From: Massospora cicadina
Taxonomy: Eukaryota; Entomophthoromycota; Entomophthoromycetes; Entomophthorales; Entomophthoraceae
Length of the DNA: 64,000 nucleotides
Assembly (NCBI GenBank): GCA_022478985.1
Contig: JAKSZP010006732.1
Span: forward strand, 1-64,000
Direction of reading: 5' to 3'
Shown piece after piece: positions 11,850-22,341 of this stretch (positions within the stretch are counted from its first letter, which is position 1; every line of letters starts with the position of its first letter). The position numbers were made by a program, and so were the translations under genes. The notes beneath the pieces were generated by a model that was not told where the DNA came from, did no database searches, and was given only the letters and a program-made list of their open reading frames with translations.

Positions 11850-12660
11850 TCAAAACTTCTCCACTAAGAGGGTTCTCTTTTGTCCAAAATGTTGGATTTG
11901 CAAGCAGCTGATGCCAAAGGTCTTGACCTTATGTCTGATATTGTTGCTGGTAAGGCCCCTTCCAGATGGTATTCCCAAAAGAATAGTGTAATTTATTCCC
12001 AAGACAAAGTATGGGTTCCTTATTAGTTGCATTCTCATATCATAAGGGAACATTATGATCCACCAACTATGAGGCACCCTGGCGTAAAGAAGTTTATCAA
12101 CTAATAAATCTTGGGCATGATTTGAAAGTCCTTAAAAAGATCTCCCCACGTGGATTGAAGGCTGTTTAACATGTGCCCGCTAATAATATTTTGAAAAGTA
12201 CGAAATGTGCTCCTTCACCCCTTCCAATAGGCGGAAGGGCCATAGACCTTGATTTTGGTGGAAGTTATTGTGTGTTTGCCAGTGCCCCAGTGGTATGATG
12301 CAGTTAAGGTGGCGATGAATTGCTTTACAAAATATGTCATCTTCGCCCCCTAATTTACAACAATACAAAAAGAGATGACATTTCTGTTTTTGTCCCATGT
12401 GTTTTCTTTATTTTGTTTTCTCTCAAGACGTAATCAGTTATAGAGGGCCTCAGTTCACCTCAATATTTTGGGAAGCTTAGTGTGATATGCTTAAGATCAA
12501 GCCCTGAAGATCATCAGCATACCTAATAATAATATGGTAAAATGAACGAATCAATGAATCCTTAGAGAAGTATCTTCAATGCTATGTCACTAGTTCCCAG
12601 GAAACAGGGCAATAGATCTCCCTTTGGCTCAGTTTAATAATAATTTCTACACGCCTCCAC
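11850..12660 (+). pseudogene. E1 integrase (H2C2 and core), degenerate
   Basis: Near 12028-12090 the piecewise frame reads SHIIREHYDPPTMRHPGVKKF, the H2C2 zinc-finger start of gypsy integrases. Near 12436-12475 a VIEG.SSPQYF block takes the place of the usual DRG.QF. Around 12535-12580, with a frameshift, an NE-x-[IV]-NQ-like stretch (AATGAACGAATCAATGAATC) matches the third catalytic region of chromovirus integrases. Integrase joins the cDNA ends to host DNA in the nucleus. All blocks are interrupted. Confidence 0.65.
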
Positions 12661-12779
12661 GGGGGTATCAACTATTTATGTTAACTTAGGTTTAATTTTG
12701 CCTTAACCAATAAACCAAATATGCACTAATTTCAAATATAGACAACTATGTTAAACACAAACAGAAGGTGCACCACCAG

Positions 12780-13250
12780 GTCCAGCAGCAGTTGACCAAA
12801 TTAACTAATGATGCCAAAGATTTGCTAACAAAAAGCACCATTGGGCCACAGACTTTTAGTAAGAAATCTGGTCATGGTTGACACTAGGGATTTTCACCTC
12901 AAAGTGCCATTCCGAAATTTGGCCTGTAAGCAGGCACCCTTTTCTACCTCCAAGGTGCTGAACAAAGTATCAATCCACGTGTAATTTCCCTACAACTGGA
13001 AGATTCTAAAATTCATTAATGCCTCCTCCTTATCAACATTTAAAAGACAAATAGCTATGGAGGCAGAGTCTATCATGATAGAGGGTGCACCTGAGTTTAA
13101 AGTGAAGTGAAGTCTAACCACTCAAAGAGTCAAACACAGTTTGCAGTACTTGATATCATGGATTTGGTCTTAAAATATGAAAGATTGTTGGCCTCACTAC
13201 ACGGATTAGTAGTAACTTAAAAATATTAATTAATAGCTACATATAAGAAA
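12780..13250 (+). pseudogene. E1 integrase C-terminus with chromodomain remnant
   Basis: 12885-12915 reads DFHLKVPFRNLACKQ, the post-integrase block that precedes 'L..N..IH..F'. 13140-13180 contains a LQYLISW block followed by a degenerate stretch. L-x-YL-[IV]-[KS]-W is the core of the chromodomain that chromovirus integrases use to target histone marks. The tryptophan is kept but the following glycine-rich turn is destroyed. The same arrangement is clearer in G2 at 45121-45290. Confidence 0.55.
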
Positions 13251-13340
13251 GTGGGCCATTAAAAACCATTATAATTACTCTTAAAACAAGAATTATGTTT
13301 AGGCCAAGGCTATAAAGGGGGAAGCAGACCCTGCCCTTTT

Positions 13341-13395
13341 AGAAAAGGGTAATTTAAGGCTCTTGGCTCCAGATATCAGGCTGGATTAGGTTCTT
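13341..13395 (+). repeat. E1 polypurine tract and start of 3' LTR, cut by G2
   Basis: AGAAAAGGGTAA (13341-13352) is a purine tract of the kind that primes plus-strand synthesis. The following ~43 bases match the start of the E1 5' LTR at 8088. Similarity stops at 13396, where the end of the G2 LTR begins. I could not recognise the rest of this LTR beyond 26898. Confidence 0.5.
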
Positions 13396-13494
13396 TTCAA
13401 GAGTGTTCCCGTAACTCTCTCATTCCCAGTGAGATGGTGCAGAATGCACAGAAACGCCTCCAGGAAACTAGCCATTAGCAAGATAGGGAATAGG
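13396..13494 (-). repeat. G2 (minus) 3' LTR, terminal fragment left of G1
   Basis: This stretch is the reverse complement of the 3' end of G2 LTRs at 41090-41179 and 46190-46289. Shared blocks are GTAACTCTCTCATTCCCAG, then TGGTGCA...GCACA and AACTAGCCATTA, all also seen near 26052-26125. The LTR resumes at 20509 with GTACTAAGG, as in 26127-26133 (TACTAAGG), so G1 interrupts it. Confidence 0.75.
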
Positions 13495-13496
13495 GC

Positions 13497-14642
13497 TGTA
13501 TGTCTGGAGGAACCCCCTCCGTTTGGATTGAGGGGTGTTCCCTTTCCCATCAAAAAATGGTCTTAGAAGAACAGCTATCTCTCATTTCACAAAGCGACTT
13601 AGATCATGTGGTGGATGAGCGTTGAATACAGCTCTCACTCTGAGGATCCTTCCTCCTGTTCCAGTATTAACTTCAGCCAAATTAGTACAATGAATTAAGA
13701 GGCTGTGCTGAGCTTCTGTGGAGTCAGCATTCTCTTGGCATAAAAGTCTAAATAAAGTCAAGGGTAACAAACCTATGTCATCACTATCTGAGAGCCTTAA
13801 ATCATTAAAACAAGGCCTGATGGGCGTGTACCTTTGATGGATAAAACGTTCAATGTCAAATCTTTGGCAAAACATGTCATTGGAATAGGGCCATTGGGAA
13901 ATGCTGGCACAAGTTCAGAACCCTCCCCAGCAGTATTACAACCCCCTCTCAATAGTTCTAGTTTGGACCAAAGGATCCTGAAGTGACTGGATGCAGGTGA
14001 GTTGGGCGTCCTGAACCCCTTTCTGACCTCATGGAACTGCCTCTATGTGGGGTGGCCTTTGGAGGTTCCCGCTGCCCATAAGAAAAGACACCATCACTAT
14101 AGTCATCAAAAAAGAAAACCAGCAATTTGAGTATCAGTGGATGAAATGAAAGAGATTTTGACCACCGCCAAAATTTTCAAAGCCAACTCTAAATAATTCA
14201 TTTCCCCCTAACTTGATTTTCATTGGGTTAGGTGAAGCTTGAGGGTCCCAATTCTAACCTTGTCTAAGCTATTCCCCAAATCTTCTGTCTATTTAAGCAG
14301 TCTTAACACACTGAGAAAAGAGTTGAGTTGGTTTTCCACTTATATATACAATAAAAATACCGTTTCCCCAAAATCACACTTTAAATATGATGAAAATCAA
14401 ACCACCCAACTCAATCCCATTTTTCCAGCTCCCAAGCCTGCGGCCCCTGAGAGCCGTTATATTCTTAATAATTGATGGATTTCTATTCATATTTATGACT
14501 TATGAAAGCTTACTTACGAAATCTCCTCAAGCTCAATTTAACGTCATTCAAACAGCAGTGTCTATGGCATTTGGGCTTTCCATTTGGGTGCTTAGGCATC
14601 ATGACTGGCAGGCTGGTCTACACTAAAACATGCCGCTATCCT
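13497..14642 (+). repeat. G1 5' LTR
   Basis: It begins TGTATGTCTGG and matches 19359-20501 along its length. Near-identical blocks include GTGTTCCCTTTCCCATCAAA, GAGGATCCTTCCTCCTGTTC and CATTTGGGCTT...GGTG. The two copies are visibly diverged, so the insertion is old. The end is placed at GCTATCCT (14642) against GCTTTCCT (20501). Confidence 0.85.
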
Positions 14643-15600
14643 TACATAATCAATCGTCCATTATTTTTCACCAGTTCCACCCTTCTCATCGAGAAGGGTG
14701 CAGCAGTTGTCATCTTTTACCAGATGTATGTACAGTTGGTTTCCGCCTTCTTTTATTTGCCTGGTTAATCACCGGTTTTATATGCTTCTCCCAGAGGGTT
14801 GTGAAGGGAGTTTAGATAAGGCTGCACTGCCTCAGTGCCTTCTACGATTTACTCAGTCCACCCTCAAAATTGGAGCTTCATGCTTAAAGTGCTAACATGG
14901 CCTTGGTTCCTATTTTCAGCTTTAAATCAGTATCCATAATGATTCTAAAATCTGACGCTGCCCCCTCACCTATGTTAATTTTTTAGCACACACCATCTTA
15001 TACTTCATTTGTGATTCATCCTAAAGAGAAAATGATACAATTCCGTTGTCATTCCAGTTCAGCTACTATTTAAACCTTTTGTTTCCCTGATCAAGTTGCA
15101 ATTACTTCCTTATTGATAGATATGACCACATTAGCCAATAAACAAAATTCCGCCTACTTCTTATTACCTATGAAAATTAGTATTGGTGCAAACCAGGTGT
15201 ATTTTGAATCCTTGTTTACATGGGAGCAGCAGGTAACTTCATGAGTATAGTTGACCCTGTAGCTCAATCTAGACTTGGAAATAGGGGCATCAGTGTTAGT
15301 TGCATCATTGGCAGCACAAACTCTTCTCAAAGTATGGCATCCCATGCCTATCTCAGTCCACCAGTATAGTTTTTGGTAGCTTCTCTGCAAAGTTAACTTT
15401 GTGTTCCCAGTGATTTTGTATGTGGGTTGCTGGCATCGGCAGCATGTGTGTATCACCCTGGAGACAAATATGCTGTCCTTCTCCAACAATCAGGTGGAGG
15501 GCGAGTTTCCATTTTGGACACCCTTACTAAAGCTTGTGATTGTGGTTCCATTACAACCCTTGTTTCCCCTGTTGGTCTTCCGATGGATTTTACCGCTGAG
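14643..15600 (+). pseudogene. G1 leader and gag/protease region, not resolvable
   Basis: This position between the 5' LTR and RT should hold the primer-binding site, gag and protease. Short open frames exist (14630-14815 and 15427-15666), but no CCHC knuckle and no convincing D[ST]G protease motif could be read. A block near 15600-15640 (YKNIFDSDKAYHLT in one frame) resembles the segment just before chromovirus RT. Confidence 0.4.
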
Positions 15601-16440
15601 TTCATTGGTATAAGAACATCTTTGACTCTGACAAGGCTTACCACCTTACCCTCATACAATATTTGATTAGAACTTTTGGACAATGGTGCAAGTGGCTAAG
15701 ATAAACTGTCGACTGTACCTGCATATGGCGAAGGAGGATGTGGTCATCAAAGCATGGTTGAAAGACATGCTCAAGAAGGGTTGTTTATTACAATTACATC
15801 TCTAGTTTCCTCCATCGTCTTTGCTAAAAAGGAAGATAAGTCACTTCATCACTGTGTGAATTACGAGCACCTCAATAAGATAAAAGTTCACGACACCTAA
15901 CAAATTCCATTGGATCATACCATAGGCCAGGTAATCACCAAATTTTGGGTGTTCTCAAAGCTTGATCCTATGCATGACTTTAATCAAATTATTGTGAAGG
16001 AAGGTCAGTAATGGCTTATTGCTATCCAGACAAAACGAGGCATATTAAATTTCAAGTTATGTCTTTTGGTCTTAGGAATGTGCCCTACATTTAAAAGAAT
16101 TATCAATAGAGTGCTAAGTGATTTCTGATTCTCCACAGGAGTCGCATATATTGATGATATCCTGGTACATTCCTCATCCCCCAAACAACATGCAAAGGAT
16201 CTGGAGGCAGTAAAAGCGGTCCTGCATAAGGATGGCTTATTTGTCAAGCCATCAAAATGTAATTTTATCTGGAAGAAGTTACCTTCTTGTGTAACCTCTT
16301 CTCGAGGGATGGTTATTCTTCCCACCCAGAAAATTGGACGCCATCCGTGTGTGGCTGACTAACAACCCAGAAGCAATTTTGGAGCTACTTGGGCACCATT
16401 ACCTTTCCAAAGAAATCCTCCCCCGCAATCTCACAGTTGG
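15600..16440 (+). pseudogene. G1 Ty3/gypsy reverse transcriptase
   Basis: In order: 'EDVVIKAWLKDMLKKG' near 15732-15780; FAKKEDKSLHHCVNYEHLNKI near 15821-15883 (usual form VKKKDG.LR.CVDYR.LN); QVMSFGLRNVP near 16053-16083; and the catalytic YIDD at 16147-16158, followed by ILVHSSS and the thumb-like LEAVKAVLHKDGLFVKPSKC (16202-16260). The catalytic pair is intact, but stops and frameshifts separate the blocks. Confidence 0.8.
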
Positions 16441-16910
16441 CGAAACCACTGCATCTGCTTACTGAAAAAAATTACTTTCCCGCTGGAAACTGAGTTCTAG
16501 CAGGAATTCAATTATATTAAAGAGGATTTCTCGTCTCCACCAGCCTTGATTACGTGGATCATTCCAAACCCTATATTAAGCATGCAATGCTTCTTCCGCC
16601 ATGGTAATGGCTGTCTTGTTCCAGGAGCATGATGGAATGGAACACCTGGCCACTTACTATTCCTGCAAGTTTTTCAACTGAGCTAGCCTGGGCCATATAT
16701 GACAAGGAGTTGGCAGATGTGGCGTGAGCCTTAACCCACTGGAAATATCTCTTATATAGTGATCAGCTCAAATTGGTCTTGCAAACTGAATACTAAGTGC
16801 TATTATATTTTTTCAAGCCACAGAAGTTGGCGCACCATCATGCCCAGATCTACAGGGACCTGTGCAGCTTTAACTTCAAATATGAATTTGTAAAGGGATC
16901 CCCAAACGTC
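16440..16910 (+). pseudogene. G1 RNase H domain
   Basis: Includes YDKELADVA (16697-16723, the catalytic Glu block), LTHWKYLLY (16730-16756), and 16797-17060 with FFKPQKLAHHHAQIYRDL, FKYEFVKGSPN. These match the end of gypsy RNase H (usual W...L..Y.F.I.Y.PG..N...D.LSR). An in-frame stop at 16723-16725 and another at 16794 break it. Confidence 0.75.
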
Positions 16911-16999
16911 CTTCCAAATTTTCTCTGTGGCAATCCTGCACTTTGCTCAGCCGATTTAGATGAATCATATCTCATCACGGTTTTCCACTCCAATCAAAT

Positions 17000-18206
17000 C
17001 TTGTACAAAGTTTTTCCCATGGTTTCAGCAGTTGACTTATATCAGATGCACTTTTGGTGACACAAGTTTTAGCTGTGCAGTTGGCATGTGCAGAAGGGGT
17101 GGACCTTATGAAGCGGATGTCCATCCCTACTTTAAGGCATTCCTCATATTACTTGGCTGAGGGGATCATTTGGTTTAGGTCCTGGGTGTGGTCCCTTGTC
17201 TACTCTGATCTGAAGTCATTTAAGCACATCACGATCCCATAACAGTTGGTCAGCCAAGGATCAAGAAGTGCCTTGATTAGGTTAAGTATACATATGACTG
17301 GACTGGCTTGTCAAAAGATATTCCAGAATGGATTTCAAATTGCATAGCTTGCATGGGGGACAAATTTGACCAATTAGGTAGGAATGGACTTCTACTCCCC
17401 TTGCATCAGGCAGAGGGTCCATGGACATCGGGTTTCTGGACTTTGTTTTTGAGCTACCCAGCTACAAGGAATTCACAGCAATTATAGTGGCTGTAGACCG
17501 TTTTTTAAAATTCTCCTGCTTATCCCATGTTCCTACTATATTACCTCCGAAGAAACTGCCTGCCTATTTGTGCATAATGTGTTTGCAATATTTGGACTCT
17601 CAAAGGAGATTATCAGCAATTTTGGGTCCAATATATGGCGTAGTATTGAAATGAGCTCTTGGAAAGCTTAAAAATTACGCCTCTCGTTCCACTGTGTACC
17701 ATCCACAATCAGATGGTCAAAATGAACGAGTCAATCAGATCTTGTAGCAGTGCCTGCGTTGCTACGCTTCAGCCACTAAGGATACCTGGGCGGACAACCA
17801 TCCTAGCCCAGTTTGCATACAATAATGGAACACATGCATCCACTGGCTTTTCCCCATACAAAGCAACTTGGGATATAATCACTCAATTTAAGTTGTCCCA
17901 TGACATTGTTCAGAAGCACCAGCTGAAGCCAATCATTCTCAACATATTTGGGACACTCAGGCCTTAAGCAGGATCATCTAATTTAAACCATAAGCGAATA
18001 AAATGGTTTGAAGATCAGAAGTGACTTTCAGCTCATGAGATAAAGGTGAGGTCATACACCATGCTTGACACACTCCTCTTGAGGATGCAGACGCCCATGC
18101 GAAAGATTTCAAGTAAACACTAAGATCTTCATTTGGTGTAAGAGTACTTAGGCAATGGTAATATTTATTTGAGATTGCCATCCCATTTTAAGCAACACCC
18201 AGTCTC
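17000..18206 (+). pseudogene. G1 integrase core, interrupted downstream by B3
   Basis: 17421-17654 is open and carries FLDFVFELPSYKEFTAIIVA and then VDRFLKFS, the first catalytic block. The second catalytic Asp is changed: near 17605 the frame reads IISNFGSN where ISDRGSQF is usual. The third block (STVYHPQSDGQNERVNQ, 17690-17740) keeps the catalytic Glu. After 17970 frames shift until LRLPSHFKQHPVSHVS (18166-18213), the conserved integrase C-terminal stretch. B3 enters directly after this. The reading frame continues at 19005 once the insert and one duplication are discounted. Confidence 0.8.
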
Positions 18207-18217
18207 CCATGTGTCTC
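18207..18217. repeat. Target-site duplication of B3, left copy
   Basis: CCATGTGTCTC, identical to 18994-19004. It lies within the G1 integrase coding sequence. Confidence 0.85.
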
Positions 18218-18993
18218 TTTCATTAACACTAGTGGTGCCCAACCAAAAAGGGGAGCCGCCACGCATCTTTATTTCTAAATAAAACAAACAAAGGTTTATT
18301 AGAAATAAAAAAGTCTCCAATATGGCACCTCAAATAACAGCCTAGGAAGCAAAAATCAGAAGGTGAGAAGTTTTGAAGAAACTTTTTGTCTGGTGACTTC
18401 TTTAGCTGGAGGACCATGGTGAATAACATTGGGGTAGGAGCATCAGCAACATGTGGCATAAGTAGGTATGATTTTGGGTTATCTTTGTTGATTAGGCTGG
18501 CAGTGTCCATTGACTCAATATATTAAACAAGTTTATGCTCAGCGAAATTGATGTGAGATGGCACACATATGAGTAATTTGATGCGCTGGTGGTTTTATGA
18601 TAATTGGGGTTGAAAAAAGAAGTTTTTGCTGTGTCAATGAATAATCAGATAGCACCAAAAGCAAGCTTCTCAATTTTATAAATTTCATATTCCTCAAAAT
18701 TAAGGGAACTTTGGGGATAGGAATACCTTAACAAGGGGATCCATAGCTCCATGAAGCTGCTGGTGAAGTAGGGTGTTTTCAAGGGCTGTTGCAGCCCCAA
18801 TTACCATTTTATTCATAATTTTAAAATTGGGAAACTTTTTGAGGGCGAAAATGGTGAGGACACGAATTGGAAGGGTCAACAAAGAACTCCTCCAAAGCAA
18901 AATCCAGTTTCATAGGGTACAGCTGTTTATCCTCATCAATCCGTTTAAGAGACTTAAATGATTGGATTTAGCCAGCACTGGGAAAGATATCCT
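18218..18993 (-). mobile_element. B3, 5'-truncated half-LINE inserted in G1
   Basis: Minus-strand translation (18510 down to 18229) gives TASLINKDNPKSYLLMPHVA, matching B2 at 6262-6320. Matching DNA continues to 18985 against B2 5786-6260. The 11-mer CCATGTGTCTC is found at 18207-18217 and again at 18994-19004, flanking the insert exactly. The copy starts mid-ORF relative to B2, as expected for 5' truncation during target-primed reverse transcription. Its 3' end is GGTTGGGCACCACTAG, then an A-rich run (on minus). It splits the G1 integrase C-terminal frame. Confidence 0.85.
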
Positions 18994-19004
18994 CCATGTG
19001 TCTC
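18994..19004. repeat. Target-site duplication of B3, right copy
   Basis: CCATGTGTCTC, identical to 18207-18217. The G1 reading frame resumes from here toward the chromodomain. Confidence 0.85.
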
Positions 19005-19230
19005 GGATGACCCCTACAAAAGTGGTAAATCCCTTAGACCCCAAGCTCATTGTGATCAAGGGAGCCAAGGAGACTGAAGTTGAGTGCATCCTGGCTTCCC
19101 GCAAATCCTGGCAATCAGTATAATATATCATTGCATGGAAAGGCTATCAGGACTATGAGAAACAGATGAGTTGGCATGCAGGATTGCACTAACTACTCAG
19201 AGCTCGTCAAGGCTTTCCATGCCTCCACCC
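19005..19230 (+). pseudogene. G1 integrase end with chromodomain
   Basis: In the frame continuous with 18166-18213: ETEVECILASRKSWQSV, a stop, then YIIAWKGYQDYEKQMSW (19074-19170). This is the chromodomain core (usual EVE.IL..R.....YLVKWKGY....TWEP). It classifies G1 as a chromovirus; such domains bind histone tails or heterochromatin and bias integration. One in-frame stop falls before YIIAWKG, and the final WEP motif reads SWH. Confidence 0.8.
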
Positions 19231-19344
19231 AGAGGCTTCCTGACCTCCCTTAAAATATTCCCATACTAATGGCGATCAAGTTGACCTAGGCCCATAAGAA
19301 TGTGGCCCTCGCTCAATTCCCCAGTGGTGATGCCCCCTTTGGCA

Positions 19345-19358
19345 AAAGGGAAGGGTAA
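19345..19358 (+). promoter_or_regulatory. G1 polypurine tract
   Basis: AAAAGGGAAGGGTAA lies directly before the 3' LTR start (TGTAAG). It is the expected plus-strand priming site. The same layout (purines, then TAA, then TGT) is seen before the plus-strand G2 3' LTR at 45391-45410. Confidence 0.65.
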
Positions 19359-20501
19359 TGTAAGTCTGGGGGAGCGAATTTCTCCATTTGGATCGAGGGG
19401 TGTTCCCTTTCCCATCAAAAAATGGTCTGAAAAGGGAAGCTATCTCTCTCATTTCACAGGGCGACCTTGCCAATGTGGTGGATGAGCTTTGGCAAAACCT
19501 CTCACTTTGAGGATCCTTCCTCCTGTTCCAGTATTAACTTCAGCCAAATTAATACAATGAATTAAGAGGTCTGTGCGAGCTTTTGGTGAGTCAGCATTTT
19601 CTTGGGATGAAAGGTCTGAATAAAGTAAAGGGCAACAAGCCTTTGTCATCAATATCTGAGAGCCCTAAATCATCAGAAAGTAGGTCTGATGGGCATGTAC
19701 CTTTGGTGAATGTAACATTTATTAAGGATCTTGGCAAAGATCTCTAATTGCATCAGGCCATTGGGAGATGCTTACAAGAGTTTAACCCTCCCTGTCAGTA
19801 TCACAACCCCATTTAAATAGTTCTAGTTTGGACCAACGGACCCTGGAGTGACTGGGTGCAGGTGGTTTGGGCGGCCTGAACCCATTTCTGACCTCATGGA
19901 ACCGGCCATATGTGGTGTGGCCTTGGGAGGTTACTGTTGCCCATCAGGCGTGATACCATCACTCTAGGTATTAAACCAAAGAAAATTGGCAATTTGGGCA
20001 TCCTTGGATGAACTAACAGTGACTCAAATCACCATTAACAATTTTGAAGTTGCTTCTAGTTAATTTTTTTCACCTCACTAAAATTTAACCAGGTTAGGCG
20101 AATCTTGAGGGCCTAAAACCTTTACTTGTCTAAGCTAAACCCCAACTACAATCATTTCATTAAGCAGTCATAATACACTGAGGAATTTTTCATAGTAGAA
20201 TTTCTACATTAATATCCACCAAAAATCATTTTCCCAAAGTCATTCTTTTATTATGATGAAATCTAAACCACCTAACCCAATCCCATTCTTCCCAGTTCCA
20301 TTACATGGGCTCTTGAACTATAATAGACTGGTTTGTTGTTGTGTTTCTATTCACATTTATGAATTATGAGCAATCACTGGCAAAACTCTCCCAGTTCAAT
20401 TGACATCGTTCAAGCAGCAGTGCCTCTGGCATTAGGGCTTGCCATTTGGGTGATTGGACATCCAGACGGCAGGCCAGTCTAACTTACCTTGCAGCTTTCC
20501 T
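19359..20501 (+). repeat. G1 3' LTR
   Basis: Begins TGTAAGTCTGGGGG and matches 13497-14642. The start is confirmed independently by the solo fragment at 31200-31431 (minus), which ends exactly at CCAGACTTACA. GAATAGG follows at 20502, the proposed target duplication. Confidence 0.85.
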
Positions 20502-21295
20502 GAATAGGACTCCTCAGAGGGTACTAAGGCAAACGGGACCCAGTTCAAAGGTGTACAACGCGGTTATACTAGTAGATAACAAATAAACAACAAAAATTGG
20601 TTGGACTCCAAATTTGAGTCCATTTCTAGTAGAATTTATACCATGGTGCTTGGGTTCCTCGATTAAGAAGGGACCAGGGTGGCCCAGAGGTGCACCAGAT
20701 ACCATAGTTAATTTAGTTAAGATAAAATGACTTAGTAGTTAGAGACCTCCTAAGGAGGTCCATGCACAGATTCACCCAAGGAACAATACTAAAAACGTAA
20801 AATAATTAGAAGATTTTTATTAGCAAGTCAACTAAAAAGGAAAGTAAATCTCATGGAAACATACTTAAACAATGGGACATGATTCTTCAATTTCTGGAAG
20901 TGGCGCTAAGACTAAGCAAACCAATAGACACACGCCACCATCAGCCAGGGTACTGTAACTTGAAAGTGATAGAACTCGAGTTCTAGATTGTAATTAGACT
21001 TGTCCCAATTTAGTAGTATTAAAATAAAATGAATTTAGAAACCTTGTCCCTAAATTACATTAGCAAACTGTTATATTTGAGGTCTTAGTTGGGGCATTTT
21101 AACGCCCTGGCTGTAACTCCAGAATGAGCATTAAGTGCATTTCTCAGGACAAACCTGGGCATATCTTGACTGTACCCAGCGGTGGTCCAGGATATGTTTT
21201 GGACAAAAAGCCTTGTAATGTGACCTTTTTGGTCTCCTGATATCCAGTTTTATCTTTACAATCAGTGCCATCAATTATGTCATGGATCCATGACA
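20502..21295 (-). repeat. G2 (minus) 3' LTR, remainder right of G1
   Basis: Matches the 5' LTR at 26120-26898 block by block: GTACTAAGG; a GGCCCA-then-GGTGCAC pair near 20680; CTCCT..GAGGTC near 20747; CACCAATAGAC-like near 20920; GCATA.C..CTGTACCCAGCG near 21165-21185. It ends at CCATGACA (21295), which on minus begins TGTCATGG, like the plus-strand G2 3' LTR (TGTCATGATT). Confidence 0.75.
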
Positions 21296-21318
21296 TTGAC
21301 CTCTCATTCTTTTGAGGC
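21296..21318 (-). promoter_or_regulatory. G2 (minus) polypurine tract
   Basis: On minus this reads AAAAGAATGAGAGGTCAA directly before the LTR start TGTCATGG. It is the same arrangement as in the plus-strand G2 copy (45391-45410). Confidence 0.55.
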
Positions 21319-21329
21319 TCAACCCCCAT

Positions 21330-22339
21330 CCAGGATCTTTTTCCAAGGAAATTTCTTTTGGGTCAGTCCTTCTTTATGGCGGCGATGGTTTGCTTTGACT
21401 TAAATCCTGAAGCCTTAGGAAAACATTTGTGGAAAACATCAATTAGATCTAGGGCATGGGCTTAGTCATGACCTTCTTCTTTTTTTGTAATGCTAAATTC
21501 CCCTCCATTTCACACTCTAGCGCCCTAACCAAAAGATAAGCCTCTGGAGTCTTTAAAGGCCCTTAAACAACATTAACTTACTTTCATGAAGAATGGCCTA
21601 GAGATGGAATAAAGGAAGAACCAATTGGTAAGAGTCGTGGCCCATCTTTCTGACAATAGTTGTAAGGCCCAATCCTCTTAGGTCCAGATTTTTGCATGGC
21701 TGTTTGGTAGGGATTTTCTAGCATCAAGCATCACGGGATATCCTTCCTTTTACACAGGATTTACTAGTCTTTTTCTGTTTGCGTTCTTCTTATAAGCTTG
21801 CATTCCACATAAAAATTCGTACTCAACCTCTGTTATACTTTATGGTATTTTCAAAGTCCACCACGAAAAAGCTTCCTCATTGGACCCAAAACTGGGCTCC
21901 TTGTTGAAGGCGGGGTTGAAGCTGTAGTTGGAGAAAAAGGGGAACAACCGATTGATGCATGTTAGGCGTTGATATAGCTAAATTGGGCCATAAGGAGATG
22001 GAAACCCCAATCTGAATGTTCTGAGGCAGTGTAACACTGCAGGAACTGTTCTAGGCACTGGTTCACTCTTTTAGTCTGCCCATCTGATTTGAGGTGAGAG
22101 GCAATTGAATGGCAGGGCGAATCTGAAGAGTCTTACACAACTCTTCCCAAAAGACAGAGCTAAACTGGGTTCCATGATAAATAATTATTTCTTGAGGGAC
22201 CCCATGATGAACAAACACATGAGATTTTGAGCTTAGCCATAACAGCTGCTTTTACTTTATTTCTGAAGTGAATAAAGTGGGCGAGCTTTTTTAAAAGGTC
22301 CACAACAACCATGATGGCATAGTATTCATCAAATGCATA
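21330..22339 (-). pseudogene. G2 (minus) integrase second half and chromodomain remnant
   Basis: Minus frames give GVPQEII, then HGTQFSSVFWEELCKTLQI (near 22210-22120), matching the plus-strand copy's WGPQFTSVFWEELCKTLQI at 44463-44524. The catalytic Asp is replaced. Downstream there are MHQSVVPLFLQL-like and C-terminal fragments, then ALDLIDVFHKCFP near 21460, corresponding to SQDLVEVNHECFP after the plus-copy chromodomain. The chromodomain core itself is poorly preserved. Confidence 0.65.
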
Positions 22340-22341
22340 TA

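Larger units (their letters stand above)
13495..20501 (+). mobile_element. G1 full-length chromovirus (7.0 kb), plus strand
   Basis: Two LTRs of equal length (13497-14642 and 19359-20501, ~1.14 kb) flank a gypsy internal region. In order it holds a leader/gag, RT, RNase H, integrase and chromodomain. The 7-mer GAATAGG at 13488-13494 is repeated at 20502-20508, directly after the 3' LTR. This is consistent with a target duplication (gypsy elements usually make 5 bp). The element sits inside the G2 3' LTR, so it is younger than G2. It is itself interrupted by B3 (18218-18993). Confidence 0.8.

Noticed and set aside
15154..15489. 111-codon minus-strand frame inside G1
   Set aside because: It lies in the G1 internal region between the 5' LTR and RT, has no recognisable motif and no homologous frame in E1 or G2.
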